NCBI GenBank assembly: GCA_019359415.1
Contig: JAHHHH010000006.1
Span: 62,001 to 126,000 of the forward strand
From: Iphinoe sp. HA4291-MV1
Lineage (GTDB): Bacteria; Cyanobacteriota; Cyanobacteriia; Cyanobacteriales; Nostocaceae
DNA: 64,000 nt
Direction of reading: 5' to 3'
Shown here: one piece after another, positions 25,845 through 36,314 of the stretch
Position numbering within the stretch: the first letter of the stretch is position 1
Layout: each line of letters opens with the position of its first letter
Translations under genes and position numbers: made by a program
Notes under the pieces: model-generated
What the model was told of the DNA's origin: nothing
Database searches by the model: none
The model's input: the letters and a program-made list of their open reading frames with translations, nothing else

Positions 25845-26012
25845 TACCGTTTCTTTATGATAGCTTGCATGGCGTAGCCATAGATGCGCCAAATCTTTAG
25901 CCTGCCTCCACAGGCTACCCTTCGGGAAGCCGCCTTTGGCGTCTATGTTCGTAGAGCAAGAGGCTTCAGCCTATGGGAAAATAGAGCGCACAGCCTCATA
26001 CAGAATTGGTAT
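25844..26012. mobile_element. MITE-like element with ATACC..TATGA ends
   Basis: The 169-bp element is bounded by imperfect inverted ends of 17 bases (14 matching): ATACCGTTTCTTTATGA and TCATACAGAATTGGTAT. The interior is GC-rich with palindromic cyanobacterial repeats. The flanking TA on each side would fit insertion by an IS630/Tc1-mariner-type transposase, which duplicates TA. It begins at the stop codon of the acyltransferase gene. Confidence 0.65.
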
Positions 26013-26024
26013 GACTTCCAACTG

Positions 26025-26855
26025 TTAATTTAAATTGTCGATTAAATTTTCTGCACGCAACAATTCCTCAAGAGAATCAATCAAGTTATTAGCTTTGCAA
26101 AGAATAGCTTGTTCACCAAATGGATATGCTATACAGCAGATAAGGCTGTTTATATTTTGCTCCATATTCACAGGCAATTTTTGACATAGCTGTTTGGCAA
26201 ATTGTATCAAGCGTTTCTCACCTGGATATGGTATATAGTTGATAGCAAAAACAATATCAAAGTAACTTGCTATTAATGCAGCTATCCTATGGTTGATACT
26301 CACAAAGTCATAACGGCTAATTGCCACTTCTATCTGATGCAGGTAGGAGGAAATATTGTTTCTTAAAATGGGATAATTTTTAGCAATGATAGCTTGTCTT
26401 AAAGGTTCGGGATAGGGTTGATTAGCTTTCTGTTGCAGTTGTTTAAACCAATCGTCTCGATCATACAAGCACGTTGAATGCAAAACATTCCACCAAAAAC
26501 AAGTAGAATAGCCAACTGAAGCTTGATGCTTCACAAGTACAGAATCTAACTGTGCTTCAATCCATTGCGGTGAACGGTACATAATATCAATCCCATTTCC
26601 AGAATTGATATCTATCCACTCATCCCCTGGTTCCCAGAATTTATTATTGATTTCGCTACGAGTAGCAAATTTTTGACTGATTTCCGAACGAAGATCTATG
26701 GGAATTTCTTCCTGTATGTAAACATAAAAATCGAAATCGGAGAATTCATCAGAAACTTCAGTTGCTTGAGAACCTGCTAAAACAACTGCTATGACTTGCG
26801 GTAGTTGACTAAATTCTGAGGCTATAGTTTGAGCTAAAGAATTATTTGTGACCAT
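26025..26855 (-). CDS. Nucleotidyltransferase-fold protein (DUF4037-like)
   Basis: In this 276-residue protein, the Pol-beta nucleotidyltransferase signature is present: VVLAGSQATEVSDEFSDFDF (GS, then D-x-D, about residues 24-43). A helical C-terminal part of the type found in DUF4037 and aminoglycoside-nucleotidyltransferase-like proteins follows. Such proteins transfer a nucleotide to a small molecule or protein; the target is unknown. The signature Asp residues are intact, so it is probably active. It is a single gene, 12 bases from an inverted-repeat element and 106 bases upstream of aroC on the same strand. Confidence 0.75.
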   Translation of the reverse strand: MVTNNSLAQTIASEFSQLPQVIAVVLAGSQATEVSDEFSDFDFYVYIQEEIPIDLRSEISQKFATRSEINNKFWEPGDEWIDINSGNGIDIMYRSPQWIEAQLDSVLVKHQASVGYSTCFWWNVLHSTCLYDRDDWFKQLQQKANQPYPEPLRQAIIAKNYPILRNNISSYLHQIEVAISRYDFVSINHRIAALIASYFDIVFAINYIPYPGEKRLIQFAKQLCQKLPVNMEQNINSLICCIAYPFGEQAILCKANNLIDSLEELLRAENLIDNLN

Positions 26856-26961
26856 AATTTCTAGCAGTTTGCATTTCGGTGCTATGCATCCTCAAATTAA
26901 TTAGGGTGGGCATAGGCAATGCCCACCCTACTTCTCATAAATTTCTTATAAGTTAATTATT

Positions 26962-28050
26962 CTACAACACTTTACACTGTCCATGATTCCGCAACAAATG
27001 GTCGCACAGTATCAAAGCTACCATCGCTTCAACCATTGGCACTGCACGCGGTAATACGCAAGGATCATGGCGTCCTTTCCCTGCTAGAATTGTCTGTTCA
27101 CCCTCAATCGTGACTGTCTTCTGCTCTTTTCTAATAGTTGCTGTTGGCTTAAATGCTACGCGCAAGATAATGTTTTCACCGTTGGAAATACCGCCTTGAA
27201 TTCCTCCAGAACGATTGGTTACGGTGCGAATTTCTCCTTTCTCATCTGTATAAAACTCGTCGTTATGCTCAAAACCAGTAAGTAAAGTTCCTGCAAAACC
27301 AGAACCAATTTCAAAGCCTTTGCTAGCCGGGAGAGACATCACACCCTTAGCAATATCTGCTTCCAACTTATCAAAAACTGGTTCGCCTAAGCCTTTGGGT
27401 ACATTTCGCGCTACGCATTCTACCACACCGCCAATAGAATTACCTTGTCTGCCAGTTTGTTCAATTAATTCAATCATCCGTTCTGCACATTCTGCATCAG
27501 GACAGCGGACGATGTTGCTTTCAACTTGCTCTAAAGTGACAGTGTTGGGATCGATTTCGCCTTCCAAATCTTTGATACGCTTGACGTAACCAATAACTTC
27601 AACGTTGGCGACTTGACGGAGGATTTTTTTGGCTACAGCACCTGCGGCGACTCGTCCTATAGTCTCCCGCGCCGATGATCTACCGCCACCTTGCCAATTA
27701 CGGATACCATATTTTGCATCATATGTCGCATCTGCATGAGAGGGGCGATACTTAAATGCCATCTCATCATAATCCTGAGGGCGCGTATCTTTATTTCGTA
27801 CCAGAATTGCGATCGGCGTTCCTAGCGTTTTCCCTTCAAATACCCCAGAGAGGATTTCGCAACTGTCCGTTTCCTTGCGAGGCGTTGTAATCTTACTTTG
27901 TCCGGGACGCCTTCTATCTAATTCTACTTGAATTTCCTCAGCAGAAATTTCTAATTGCGGAGGACAACCATCAATCACAACTCCCACACCGCCGCCGTGG
28001 GACTCGCCGAAAGTGGTGATGCGAAACAGATGCCCAAAAGTGTTGCCCAT
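26962..28050 (-). CDS. aroC: Chorismate synthase
   Basis: This 362-residue enzyme converts 5-enolpyruvylshikimate-3-phosphate to chorismate, the last common step of aromatic amino acid synthesis, using reduced FMN. Clear family landmarks are the N-terminal [20 protein letters not shown], [14 protein letters not shown], [17 protein letters not shown] and [13 protein letters not shown]. The length is usual for the family. The ATG start at 28050 fits the conserved MGNTFGH beginning. Confidence 0.97.
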   Translation of the reverse strand: MGNTFGHLFRITTFGESHGGGVGVVIDGCPPQLEISAEEIQVELDRRRPGQSKITTPRKETDSCEILSGVFEGKTLGTPIAILVRNKDTRPQDYDEMAFKYRPSHADATYDAKYGIRNWQGGGRSSARETIGRVAAGAVAKKILRQVANVEVIGYVKRIKDLEGEIDPNTVTLEQVESNIVRCPDAECAERMIELIEQTGRQGNSIGGVVECVARNVPKGLGEPVFDKLEADIAKGVMSLPASKGFEIGSGFAGTLLTGFEHNDEFYTDEKGEIRTVTNRSGGIQGGISNGENIILRVAFKPTATIRKEQKTVTIEGEQTILAGKGRHDPCVLPRAVPMVEAMVALILCDHLLRNHGQCKVL

Positions 28051-28149
28051 GATGTTGAGGAAGTATCGTCAAGCGCCTGTATTATAACATTGACATCTTC
28101 CCACATTTAACGATGACAATCATATTAACAGCAGAGTGTCAATCAGCAA

Positions 28150-28449
28150 TTATTGACCCCATTCTAAAGTAATCTCTATATTGGCTGTATTGGAACCTTT
28201 TACCAGTAAAGCTGTGAGTTTACCAGATTCAACGCCAATATCTACACCAAACTTTACACTTGCTCTATCTGGCTTAACCTTGTGTAATGCTTCAGCAATT
28301 TCTTTGGTAAGCGATTCAATTGCGGTGGTGACTTCATGAAAAGGTCGGATTTGAAAATTGATTTTGCGATCGCCTATCTGTGTAGCTTCAACTCTCACAC
28401 TTGTCCCATCAGCAAGTTCTACTGCAATTATTTTAGTTTGGAGTTCCAT
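28150..28449 (-). CDS. Trypco1 (CU044_2847-like) small protein
   Basis: This 99-residue protein is a single small beta-rich domain: IIAVELADGTSVRVEA at the start, a central helix AIESLTKEIAEALHKVKPDR, then SVKFGVDIGVESGKLTALLV and a terminal NIEITLEWGQ. This is the pattern of the trypsin-co-occurring domain 1 family, often encoded next to trypsin-like proteases in conflict-type systems. No protease gene is next to it here. It has an ATG start and no signal peptide. Confidence 0.75.
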   Translation of the reverse strand: MELQTKIIAVELADGTSVRVEATQIGDRKINFQIRPFHEVTTAIESLTKEIAEALHKVKPDRASVKFGVDIGVESGKLTALLVKGSNTANIEITLEWGQ

Positions 28450-28768
28450 GTGTGTTTGACTGGATGACTCTGCTTTTATAGTATTCCCTCCTAAGCAAGA
28501 AAATTATCAAGCATACAAAAAGTACACAAAACAAAGTTCCACAATCAGGGGCGAGGTAGCCACATTTTCTCATGGGTATAGGGGAAAGCCGCCCCGTCAC
28601 TGGAATTCAAACATTCAAAATCACCGTATGCGCAAAGCGCAGGCTCCGCCAACGCGCAAGCGTGCCCTATGGGCAAGATTTGAGCGGAGGAAACCTCCGA
28701 TCAAACTTCTCTCAAAATTCATTTTGAGTTTTTGGAAGCGAAGGTCAACCCCTTTCATCCTCGTTCTC
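28450..28768. other. 319-bp intergenic region with palindromic repeats
   Basis: No gene is seen. GC-rich palindromic repeat blocks of cyanobacterial type (TGCGCAAAGCGCAGGCTCCG and ACGCGCAAGCGTGCCCTATG) lie at 28627-28677. Confidence 0.45.
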
Positions 28769-29602
28769 TTAACCCCCAACGTTCATTGCTGCTAAAACAG
28801 CCTTCTGGCTAACATCTTTGTACGTTATATCTAAATACTTCATGACCACATCAGCAGCAGTTAAATTTGTTAAATTTTCCTCTTCCTTTGCCAAAGGAAT
28901 TGACCCCAACACATCTAAAACTGTTTCGCTTGTTGATGGTACAATGACTACTAAAGAAGACTCAAGTGGTTCATTGTATTTCCAAAAAGAGTCTATTTTG
29001 ATAGAAAATTGTTTCTCTGGTGTTGACTCTTGAATCTCAGATGGTTCCTTTTCAGAAGTTTCAACGCTTTTGGTGCGTAACTGACGTAAATCACTGATAA
29101 TTTGTTCTTTTGTGCGTCCCCGTAATTGAAAAAGAACAAATGGGTCTTCACTAAAGCGATCGCCTAACTGATAGTAAACTGCAGCGACGTGTTTGCAGGG
29201 ATTTGCCTTATCAGGACAAGAGCATTTACTATGGACATCAGATAAGGTAAAAGGAAATAGGGAAAGACCATTGGCAGTGAAAACATCTTCTATATTTTGT
29301 GGCATTTCTCCTGCTAGTAACTTTGCCGCAAAAATTGATTTTTGAGACATAGTTTCAATCACATAACCCCACTGTTCCTCACTAAAGGGATCAAGAGACA
29401 AAGAAACTTTGTATGGTTCTGAATCAGAACCTTGCACTCTAGCCAACACAATGACACCTTTAAACTCAATGTTCAGAACATTTCCCTGACGCGCATAGTT
29501 TCTCGCACGTTCCAGACGTTTCTTAAAACGATAGGAATCTAATAAATCCAGCCACCGTTGTGACCACCATTCCCGACTTGCTTGAAGGGTGTCATTTGTC
29601 AT
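28769..29602 (-). CDS. SWIM zinc-finger protein, partner of a SNF2 helicase
   Basis: This 277-residue protein has a SWIM zinc finger, CSCPDKANPCKHVAAVYYQLG (C-x-C ... C-x-H, about residues 127-147). The N-terminus begins EWWSQRWLDLLDSYRFKKRL, typical of SWIM proteins encoded with SNF2 helicases. The start codon overlaps the stop of the helicase gene (ATGA), so translation is coupled and the two probably act together on DNA, perhaps in repair or chromosome maintenance. The exact role is not established. Confidence 0.88.
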   Translation of the reverse strand: MTNDTLQASREWWSQRWLDLLDSYRFKKRLERARNYARQGNVLNIEFKGVIVLARVQGSDSEPYKVSLSLDPFSEEQWGYVIETMSQKSIFAAKLLAGEMPQNIEDVFTANGLSLFPFTLSDVHSKCSCPDKANPCKHVAAVYYQLGDRFSEDPFVLFQLRGRTKEQIISDLRQLRTKSVETSEKEPSEIQESTPEKQFSIKIDSFWKYNEPLESSLVVIVPSTSETVLDVLGSIPLAKEEENLTNLTAADVVMKYLDITYKDVSQKAVLAAMNVGG

Positions 29603-32600
29603 TCTGTTTCCTCTTCTATGATTGCATTGCGGTCAAGTATGAGCAAGTTGCGGAGTTGGTCTGTATCCATTTCAGTCAGCCAATCTTCACCTGCACCGAC
29701 AACTTGTTCAGCAAGTTGTTTCTTACTTTCAATCATGTCGTGAATTTTTTCTTCCAAAGTGCCGGTGCAAACAAATTTATGGACTTGGACATTGCGCGTT
29801 TGACCAATACGAAAGACTCTGTCTGTTGCCTGATTTTCCACTGCTGGGTTCCACCATCTGTCAAAGTGAAAAACGTGATTTGCCCGTGTTAAATTCAGTC
29901 CCACACCACCTGCTTTCAAGGACAAAATCATAATTGGTGGTCCTTGGGGATCGTGTTGGAAACGGTCTACCATTTCCTCACGTTGTTTTTTCTGAGTACT
30001 ACCGTATAAAAACAATGTTTCTCGCCCTAGCTGTTTTTCCAGATATGGTTTTAGCAACTTACCCCACTCTGCAAACTGAGTGAAAATTAAAGCACGGTCA
30101 CCTTCTGCGATCGCCATCTCTAACATTTCTTGTAAGCGCTGAAGTTTTCCAGAATGATATTGTTCTAATGTGTCTTGCTTCAAATAATGCGATGGGTGAT
30201 TGCAGATTTGTTTTAGCTTGATGAGTAAAGCTAAAATCATTCCTCTGCGTTGCAAACCCTCAGCTTCTTCAATCTCAGCTAGAGAATCTTCCACAACTTT
30301 TTGATACAGTTGAGCTTGTTCAGTACTCAAACCACAAAATACAGTCATTTCCTGCTTCTCTGGCAAGTCTTGAATAATGCTGCGGTCAGTTTTCAGACGA
30401 CGTAGAATAAAAGGTTGAGCTAATGAACGCAATTGATTTAACGAAGCTGCATCACCATACTTCTCAATTGGTATAGCAAAACGCCGCTGGAAAAATTGCC
30501 GATTTCCTAAATATCCAGGATTGAGAAAATCCAAAATTGACCAGAGTTCTTGCAGTCTATTTTCTACTGGTGTTCCTGTCAAGGCAATCCGAAATGTGGA
30601 TTCTATTTGCCTTACCGCCTGTGACTGTTTTGCTTCTGAATTTTTTACATTCTGTGCTTCATCTAAAACAATAATCTGCCAAGAAACACTCTGCAATACT
30701 TTGACATCACGGTGAATGATCGAGTAGCTAGTGATAATTATATCATGCTTGTTTGCTACTTCTACAAACGCTTTACCTTTTGGGCGCTTATCACCGTGAT
30801 ATTGGAAGACTTTCAGCGTTGGGGCAAATTTATTGACTTCTCTTTCCCAATTTCCTAACACTGAAGTTGGACAAACAAGCAATGTTGTTTTCTCTAGTGT
30901 TTCCTGTTCTTTTAAGTGTAAGAGGAAGGCGATGAACTCTACGGTCTTTCCCAGTCCCATATCGTCCGCCAGACATGCACCTAAGCCCCAACGTTCCAGG
31001 AAAGCAAGCCACGCCATTCCACGTTCTTGATAAGGTCGCAATTTTCCTTGAAAGCTAGCAGGTGTGGGCAAGGGTTCGACTGCTTTGTTATTTGTCAGGG
31101 CAGATATTAATTCCTGTAATGCCCCAGACGCCTCAAAGCTAACCACTGGTAATTTTTCAATCGTCTGAGTGTCCCCCGTACTGATACGCAAAGCATCTTC
31201 CAAAGACAGCGCCATTTGTTCTTTACGAGAAGCAAAAAAGGCTTGTGCTGTCTTGATATCTTGGGGTCGCAATTCCACCCACTCGTTATTAATTTCTACC
31301 AATGGGCTATTCAACGCCACCAGCCTGTCAAACTCTGCTTTGGAAATCGTCTGTCCGCCAATTGCTAATTCCCACTTGAAATTCAACAAACTCTGCAAAC
31401 CCAAGCGTTCCTGCTTTTTCTTCGATGTTTGAGCTGTGATTTTCAAACCTAAACGATTCGCCCATCCTTCGCGGTTTGCCAAACTAGCAGGCAAAATGAC
31501 ACCCAAACCACTATCTTCAAACCGCCATGCTACAGATTTAATAAACTCATAAGCCTGAACTGGGTTGAGGTGGCAAGATTGAGGATATGAGGTTTCTAAG
31601 CTGGCTGCAATTGGTGAATACAATCGCGAAGCTAATCCTAAACCTCGTAAAAATGTCTCCTGTGGTTGTTCAATTGTTCGATTTTGATAAACAAATTTTT
31701 CTAAAGGATGGTTCCAAATTGTTGTCGCATCCACAAGAAAATTTGGGTCATCAGCAGCTTGGAGGAAATAAGCTAAAGTCCAATTAGTTTCCCCTGATGA
31801 TTCTGGAGAACGCAACACAAAACAGGTACGAAACTGGTTTTTCGTTCCTATTTGGTATTGCAAGGGCATAGTCCAAGCTTTCAGCACCGCCTCTAATCGT
31901 TCCACTCCAAACGGATCGTCGGTATTAACTGTGTTAGAGGTAGCCGTCAGAGAATGCAACCACTGGCGCACCGTAGCTGGTAAAGATGCCATCACTCTGG
32001 TTTCCACCAAAGGTTGGGAACCCACCATGACTCGTATTTGAGCATCTATCACACTATTAAGAAATCCTAGCAGCAATTCTTGAGGTTCGAGCGGTAAGTT
32101 TATATGAGCAGATGAGGATTTTGCCTCTTGATCTCCCGTATCTCTCCCATTACCTTGATAAGTTCGACAAGCTAATGGCATCAATTGAGAAAATTTTTCT
32201 AAACGAGTGCCATCTTGAGCGCTATCTAGAAGTGCTAGCCATTTGGCAACTACGGAATGTTCTTGTTGCCTTTGAATAATAGGCAAAAACTTACCGCGCG
32301 ATATTAAATCTAAACTCCAGCGGGCAATCTGCACCCAAAAGTGTAAGTCTCCTCCCAAAAAACTATCTTCTTCATTAGTGACGCTTAGAGGTAAGGAGGT
32401 GAGGAATTTTATTGCCTCTTCGGGATTGAGGCAAAAACCTTCGACAAGCCACGGGTGCAAGTACTGCGGAGTTTTGTTTAGTGAACCTAATGTGGTAGAA
32501 TGCGCTGGGGATATCTCAGCTATTCCCTCTTCAGTATTTTCTAAAATATGAGTTGGTAAGGCAACAATTTGGGAGTGTGTTGGCAAACTCACATCGCCAG

Positions 32601-32865
32601 CACTGGCAACTTTGCGCGTTTTTCCATTTTGTAAAGACTTTGCATCCAACGTTGCGACACGTTTTGTTTGTGGTATTTTAGCAATTTGAATGTTATGTGA
32701 ATGCAGCCACTCGACTAATTCTAATGGTGTCATTGCCAAAGGATGTAGTGGTACATCATTAGATGTACTCTTACTAGAATTTGTCCCAAGAGTTCGCCAA
32801 GTCTCTCCCCAAACAAATAAACACCCCTGACTTTTTATTAACCAACTACCGTGTAAAAGTGACAT
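29599..32865 (-). CDS. SNF2-family DEAD/DEAH-box helicase
   Basis: This 1088-residue protein has an N-terminal SNF2-associated region (1 to about 600) with no motif I can assign. It is followed by the SNF2 ATPase: LADDMGLGKTVEFIAFL (Walker A), IIVLDEAQNVKN (DEAQ box), ALTGTPVENRLQELW, and the C-terminal helicase half with LSLKAGGVGLNLTRAN and RWWNPAVENQATDRVFRIGQ. It should translocate on double-stranded DNA using ATP. It is the first gene of a coupled pair with the SWIM protein. The length is typical for the bacterial group. Confidence 0.92.
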   Translation of the reverse strand: MSLLHGSWLIKSQGCLFVWGETWRTLGTNSSKSTSNDVPLHPLAMTPLELVEWLHSHNIQIAKIPQTKRVATLDAKSLQNGKTRKVASAGDVSLPTHSQIVALPTHILENTEEGIAEISPAHSTTLGSLNKTPQYLHPWLVEGFCLNPEEAIKFLTSLPLSVTNEEDSFLGGDLHFWVQIARWSLDLISRGKFLPIIQRQQEHSVVAKWLALLDSAQDGTRLEKFSQLMPLACRTYQGNGRDTGDQEAKSSSAHINLPLEPQELLLGFLNSVIDAQIRVMVGSQPLVETRVMASLPATVRQWLHSLTATSNTVNTDDPFGVERLEAVLKAWTMPLQYQIGTKNQFRTCFVLRSPESSGETNWTLAYFLQAADDPNFLVDATTIWNHPLEKFVYQNRTIEQPQETFLRGLGLASRLYSPIAASLETSYPQSCHLNPVQAYEFIKSVAWRFEDSGLGVILPASLANREGWANRLGLKITAQTSKKKQERLGLQSLLNFKWELAIGGQTISKAEFDRLVALNSPLVEINNEWVELRPQDIKTAQAFFASRKEQMALSLEDALRISTGDTQTIEKLPVVSFEASGALQELISALTNNKAVEPLPTPASFQGKLRPYQERGMAWLAFLERWGLGACLADDMGLGKTVEFIAFLLHLKEQETLEKTTLLVCPTSVLGNWEREVNKFAPTLKVFQYHGDKRPKGKAFVEVANKHDIIITSYSIIHRDVKVLQSVSWQIIVLDEAQNVKNSEAKQSQAVRQIESTFRIALTGTPVENRLQELWSILDFLNPGYLGNRQFFQRRFAIPIEKYGDAASLNQLRSLAQPFILRRLKTDRSIIQDLPEKQEMTVFCGLSTEQAQLYQKVVEDSLAEIEEAEGLQRRGMILALLIKLKQICNHPSHYLKQDTLEQYHSGKLQRLQEMLEMAIAEGDRALIFTQFAEWGKLLKPYLEKQLGRETLFLYGSTQKKQREEMVDRFQHDPQGPPIMILSLKAGGVGLNLTRANHVFHFDRWWNPAVENQATDRVFRIGQTRNVQVHKFVCTGTLEEKIHDMIESKKQLAEQVVGAGEDWLTEMDTDQLRNLLILDRNAIIEEETE

Positions 32866-33371
32866 TTAACAACTACTCAAATATTCGTACAACTAAGGTC
32901 TTGAATGATCTATTTTTTGATTTCGAAAATCGCCTAATTTTTGGAAGGTAGCATCCCAAATGTGCAAATTTATTTCGTCTTGTAGTGCGGGCATCTCGCC
33001 CGCTACTGCTACAAATAGGGAGCAAGATACTCCCACTACTCGTTTTTTTTCAAAACTGGGATGCTCCCTCTTGGAATTATCATTTTATTGTTAAAAATAT
33101 TTTTTGACAACTAATTAACATAGTGAATCTTTAAAAGCATTTATCATAAATATTAGCAAAAAGGTAATTTTTTCTTGATAAGATTTTAGGAGAAGATTCT
33201 ATGCAACCAGAATAACAAGAGGTCATAAGATGACTGTATATTGTTATTCTTGATGGTAAAACATATCCTAAAAACAACTCTCGGTCAAAAAGAGTTTGCA
33301 GCATTCTGGCTGATGAAACATACTTTTGTTGTTAGGGTAGGCGACGAAGATAACACACATTAGTCAAAAAA
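32866..33371. other. Intergenic region upstream of the pnp leader
   Basis: No gene is seen. A hairpin of the common GCGGGCATCTCGCCCGC type lies at about 32986-33002. The remainder is AT-rich. Confidence 0.45.
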
Positions 33372-33462
33372 GCCTCGGAATTTTTGTGAAGAGGCGAAAT
33401 AGCCTAGCTCTACGTAGATGCTTAAATAGCATCTTCTCGTTATAGTAGAGCTTGGCTAGGGC
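33372..33462 (+). promoter_or_regulatory. Structured RNA segment upstream of pnp
   Basis: Three helices can be drawn from the sequence: GCCTC/GAGGC (33372-33395); a longer stem AGCTCTAC/GTAGAGCT with outer pairs AGCC/GGCT (33401-33458); and inside it a perfect 7-bp hairpin, AGATGCT-TAAAT-AGCATCT. It lies about 310 bases before the pnp start. In E. coli, pnp controls itself through an RNase III-cut stem in its leader; a similar role is an inference here. It could instead be the terminator of an unseen small RNA. Confidence 0.4.
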
Positions 33463-33771
33463 ATTTTCACATTTTAGTTTGATGTAGCATATTTGCAACG
33501 CTGGTTTTATTGTATAGCTTAGGCTGCAGGAGCGAGGAACTAGGTGATTCATGGAAAAGGCAGTGCTTTTCTAGTGTGTACCCATTTGTAGCAACCTTTA
33601 AAGTGAAATGGTATTACTTTCTTACATCTAGCTTTAATAGCTTAGGCTTAGGCGCTGTGCACGTAAGTCTAAAGTTGTTTATCTTTGTATGCCACTGACG
33701 TCAGCCATAGAGCATAAATGTTAGGATTGCCACAGAGAGAGAATAGCGAGCATAGAAGGAAAAAAAACTGA
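33463..33771. other. Leader/promoter region of pnp, no gene seen
   Basis: Short frames occur in this stretch but none has protein-like character. AGCATAGAAGGAAAAAAAAC just before 33772 contains AAGGA, the ribosome site for pnp. Confidence 0.4.
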
Positions 33772-35931
33772 ATGGGAGAATTTGAGAAGTCAATATCCTT
33801 TGACGGACGGGATATTCGACTGAAGGTTGGTCATCTAGCTCCCCAGGCTGGTGGCTCAGTGTTGATACAATCTGGGGACACAGCAGTTTTGGTAATGGCT
33901 ACGCGTTCGGAAGCCAGAGAAGGCATTGATTTTCTTCCCTTGACAGTAGATTACGAAGAAAGACTGTATGCGGCAGGTAGAATTCCCGGAGGGATAATGC
34001 GGCGGGAAGGTCGTCCGCCAGAAAGAGCAACTCTCACGAGCCGTTTAATTGACCGTCCTCTGCGTCCTTTGTTCCCGTCTTGGTTGCGAGACGATCTGCA
34101 AATTATTGCCCTGACGCTCTCAATGGATGAGTTGGTACCACCTGATGTGCTAGCAGTCACAGGTGCTTCGATCGCCACCTTAATGGCTAAGATACCATTT
34201 AACGGACCAATGGCGGCAGTGCGTGTTGGTTTAGTGGGAGACGATTTTATCATTAACCCTACCTATGCAGAAGTTGAAGCTGGAGACCTGGATCTGGTAG
34301 TTGCTGGTTCACCAAAAGGTGTCATCATGGTGGAAGCAGGAGCAAATCAACTGTCAGAGAGAGACATTATCGAAGCAATTGAATTTGGCTACGAAGCTGT
34401 ACAGGACCTGATTAGGGCGCAGCAAGATTTGATTTCTGAAATTGGTCTAGAAATTCCAGCAGTACAGGAGCCACCAGAGGTAGACTCAACACTGGAAAAC
34501 TATATACGCGATCGCGCTGCCCTTGAAATTAAGAAAATACTGTCGCAATTTGAGTTAGATAAAACACAGCGCGATCAGGCTTTAGATGCAGTTCAGAAAT
34601 CTATAGAGACTGCGATCGCAGAACTTAGCGAAGAAGATTCTATTCGCGTTGCCGCATCTGCAAATAGCAAGGCTGTTGACAATACCTTCAAAGAACTTAC
34701 CAAAAAGTTCATGCGCCGTCAAATCATCGAAGATGACGTCCGCGTTGACGGTCGCAAGCTCGATGAAGTACGTCCTGTATCTTGTGACGTTAGCATTTTG
34801 CCCAAGCGAGTTCACGGGAGCGGTTTATTTAATCGAGGATTAACTCAGGTCTTGTCTGCTTGTACCCTTGGCACACCAGGAGATGCTCAATCACTAGCTG
34901 ATGACTTGCAACAGGATCAGCAAAAGCGCTACCTGCACCATTACAACTTTCCACCCTTCTCTGTTGGGGAAACTAAACCTTTACGTGCGCCAGGACGTCG
35001 AGAAATCGGTCATGGCGCACTGGCAGAAAGGGCAATGCTACCCGTGCTACCGCCAAAAGAACAATTTCCTTACGTTATTCGGGTGGTATCAGAAGTGCTT
35101 TCTTCCAACGGTTCCACCTCAATGGGTTCAGTGTGTGCTTCAACATTGGCGTTAATGGATGCAGGCGTACCCATTTCTAAACCTGTCAGCGGTGCTGCAA
35201 TGGGTCTGATTAAGGAAGGCGACGAAGTCCGAGTCCTGACTGACATCCAGGGCATAGAAGACTTTTTGGGCGACATGGACTTTAAAGTTGCTGGGACAGA
35301 AACAGGGATTACTGCCCTGCAAATGGATATGAAAATTTCCGGTCTCTCCTTGGGTATTATTTCCCAAGCTGTCCACCAGGCAAAAGCAGCACGGTTGCAC
35401 ATTCTGGAGAAAATGCTCCAGACAATTGATCAACCGCGCAGTGAAATGTCACCTTTTGCCCCACGTCTATTGACCATCCGGATTGATCCAGACATGATTG
35501 GTCTGGTTATTGGACCAGGAGGCAAGACGATTAAGGGTATCACCGAAGAAACAGGTGCCAGAATTGACATTGAAGATGATGGTACAGTGACGATTTCCGC
35601 TATAGATGAAACCAAAGCGAAAAAAGCACGCAACATTATCCAAGGCATGACCAGAAAGCTAAATGAAGGTGATGTTTACGTAGGCAGAGTAACAAGAATT
35701 ATACCTATTGGCGCATTTGTAGAATTTCTTCCTGGTAAGGAAGGAATGATCCACATTTCGCAACTGGCTGACTACCGTGTTGGCAAAGTTGAGGACGAAG
35801 TCGCAGTTGGTGATGAAGTGATTGTGAAAGTGCGGGAAATTGATAACAAAGGCAGAATCAATCTTACCCGTCTAGGTATTCATCCAGAGCAGGCAGCTGC
35901 AGCGCGAGAAGCAGCAGCAGTGAATCGGTAA
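33772..35931 (+). CDS. pnp: Polyribonucleotide nucleotidyltransferase (PNPase)
   Basis: This 719-residue enzyme degrades RNA 3' to 5' with phosphate and can add tails. It has two RNase PH-like halves (about 5-220 and 320-545, with [20 protein letters not shown] and [18 protein letters not shown]), a KH domain (about 560-620, [15 protein letters not shown]), and an S1 domain (about 625-695, [20 protein letters not shown]). All parts are complete. The ATG is preceded by AAGGA. A structured leader lies upstream. Cyanobacterial PNPase is the main polyadenylating enzyme in this phylum. Confidence 0.97.
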   Translation: MGEFEKSISFDGRDIRLKVGHLAPQAGGSVLIQSGDTAVLVMATRSEAREGIDFLPLTVDYEERLYAAGRIPGGIMRREGRPPERATLTSRLIDRPLRPLFPSWLRDDLQIIALTLSMDELVPPDVLAVTGASIATLMAKIPFNGPMAAVRVGLVGDDFIINPTYAEVEAGDLDLVVAGSPKGVIMVEAGANQLSERDIIEAIEFGYEAVQDLIRAQQDLISEIGLEIPAVQEPPEVDSTLENYIRDRAALEIKKILSQFELDKTQRDQALDAVQKSIETAIAELSEEDSIRVAASANSKAVDNTFKELTKKFMRRQIIEDDVRVDGRKLDEVRPVSCDVSILPKRVHGSGLFNRGLTQVLSACTLGTPGDAQSLADDLQQDQQKRYLHHYNFPPFSVGETKPLRAPGRREIGHGALAERAMLPVLPPKEQFPYVIRVVSEVLSSNGSTSMGSVCASTLALMDAGVPISKPVSGAAMGLIKEGDEVRVLTDIQGIEDFLGDMDFKVAGTETGITALQMDMKISGLSLGIISQAVHQAKAARLHILEKMLQTIDQPRSEMSPFAPRLLTIRIDPDMIGLVIGPGGKTIKGITEETGARIDIEDDGTVTISAIDETKAKKARNIIQGMTRKLNEGDVYVGRVTRIIPIGAFVEFLPGKEGMIHISQLADYRVGKVEDEVAVGDEVIVKVREIDNKGRINLTRLGIHPEQAAAAREAAAVNR

Positions 35932-36068
35932 CTGGATTTAGGATTTTAGATTGTAGATTTTCGATGAATTGCAAATCTAAAATCCGCTTTATGTCTATGA
36001 ATAGCACTCGACAAATTTCTCTTGAATCCTTACCCTAAAGTAAGGAAAATTTAATAACGAAAGGGTAA

Positions 36069-36314
36069 ATGCCAACAGCAACAATTACAACTAAGGGACA
36101 GACCACAATTCCCAAAGAAATACGGGAGTATCTACAACTCAACCCAGGAGATCACATTGATTTCATCATTGAGGAAGATGGACGTGTGGTCATTCAACCA
36201 GCAACTATTAAAGTGCAAGAACTCAAGGGAATCTTGCACCGAGAAGGCATGAAATCTGTTTCTGTGGAAGAAATGAATGCAGCAGTGACAAAAAGAGCGG
36301 CGACGAAGTTGTGA
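36069..36314 (+). CDS. AbrB/MazE-type antitoxin
   Basis: This 81-residue protein begins with a swapped-hairpin AbrB DNA-binding domain (TATITTKGQTTIPKEIREYL, then GDHIDFIIEEDGRVVIQP). The C-terminal part, after residue 50, should wrap the toxin. Its stop codon overlaps the GTG start of the PIN toxin (GTGA), the usual antitoxin-first arrangement. It probably represses its own operon. Confidence 0.9.
   Translation: MPTATITTKGQTTIPKEIREYLQLNPGDHIDFIIEEDGRVVIQPATIKVQELKGILHREGMKSVSVEEMNAAVTKRAATKL

Noticed and set aside
33364-33698. Two short frames in the pnp leader
   Set aside because: They cross the predicted stems on opposite strands and have no protein-like composition.
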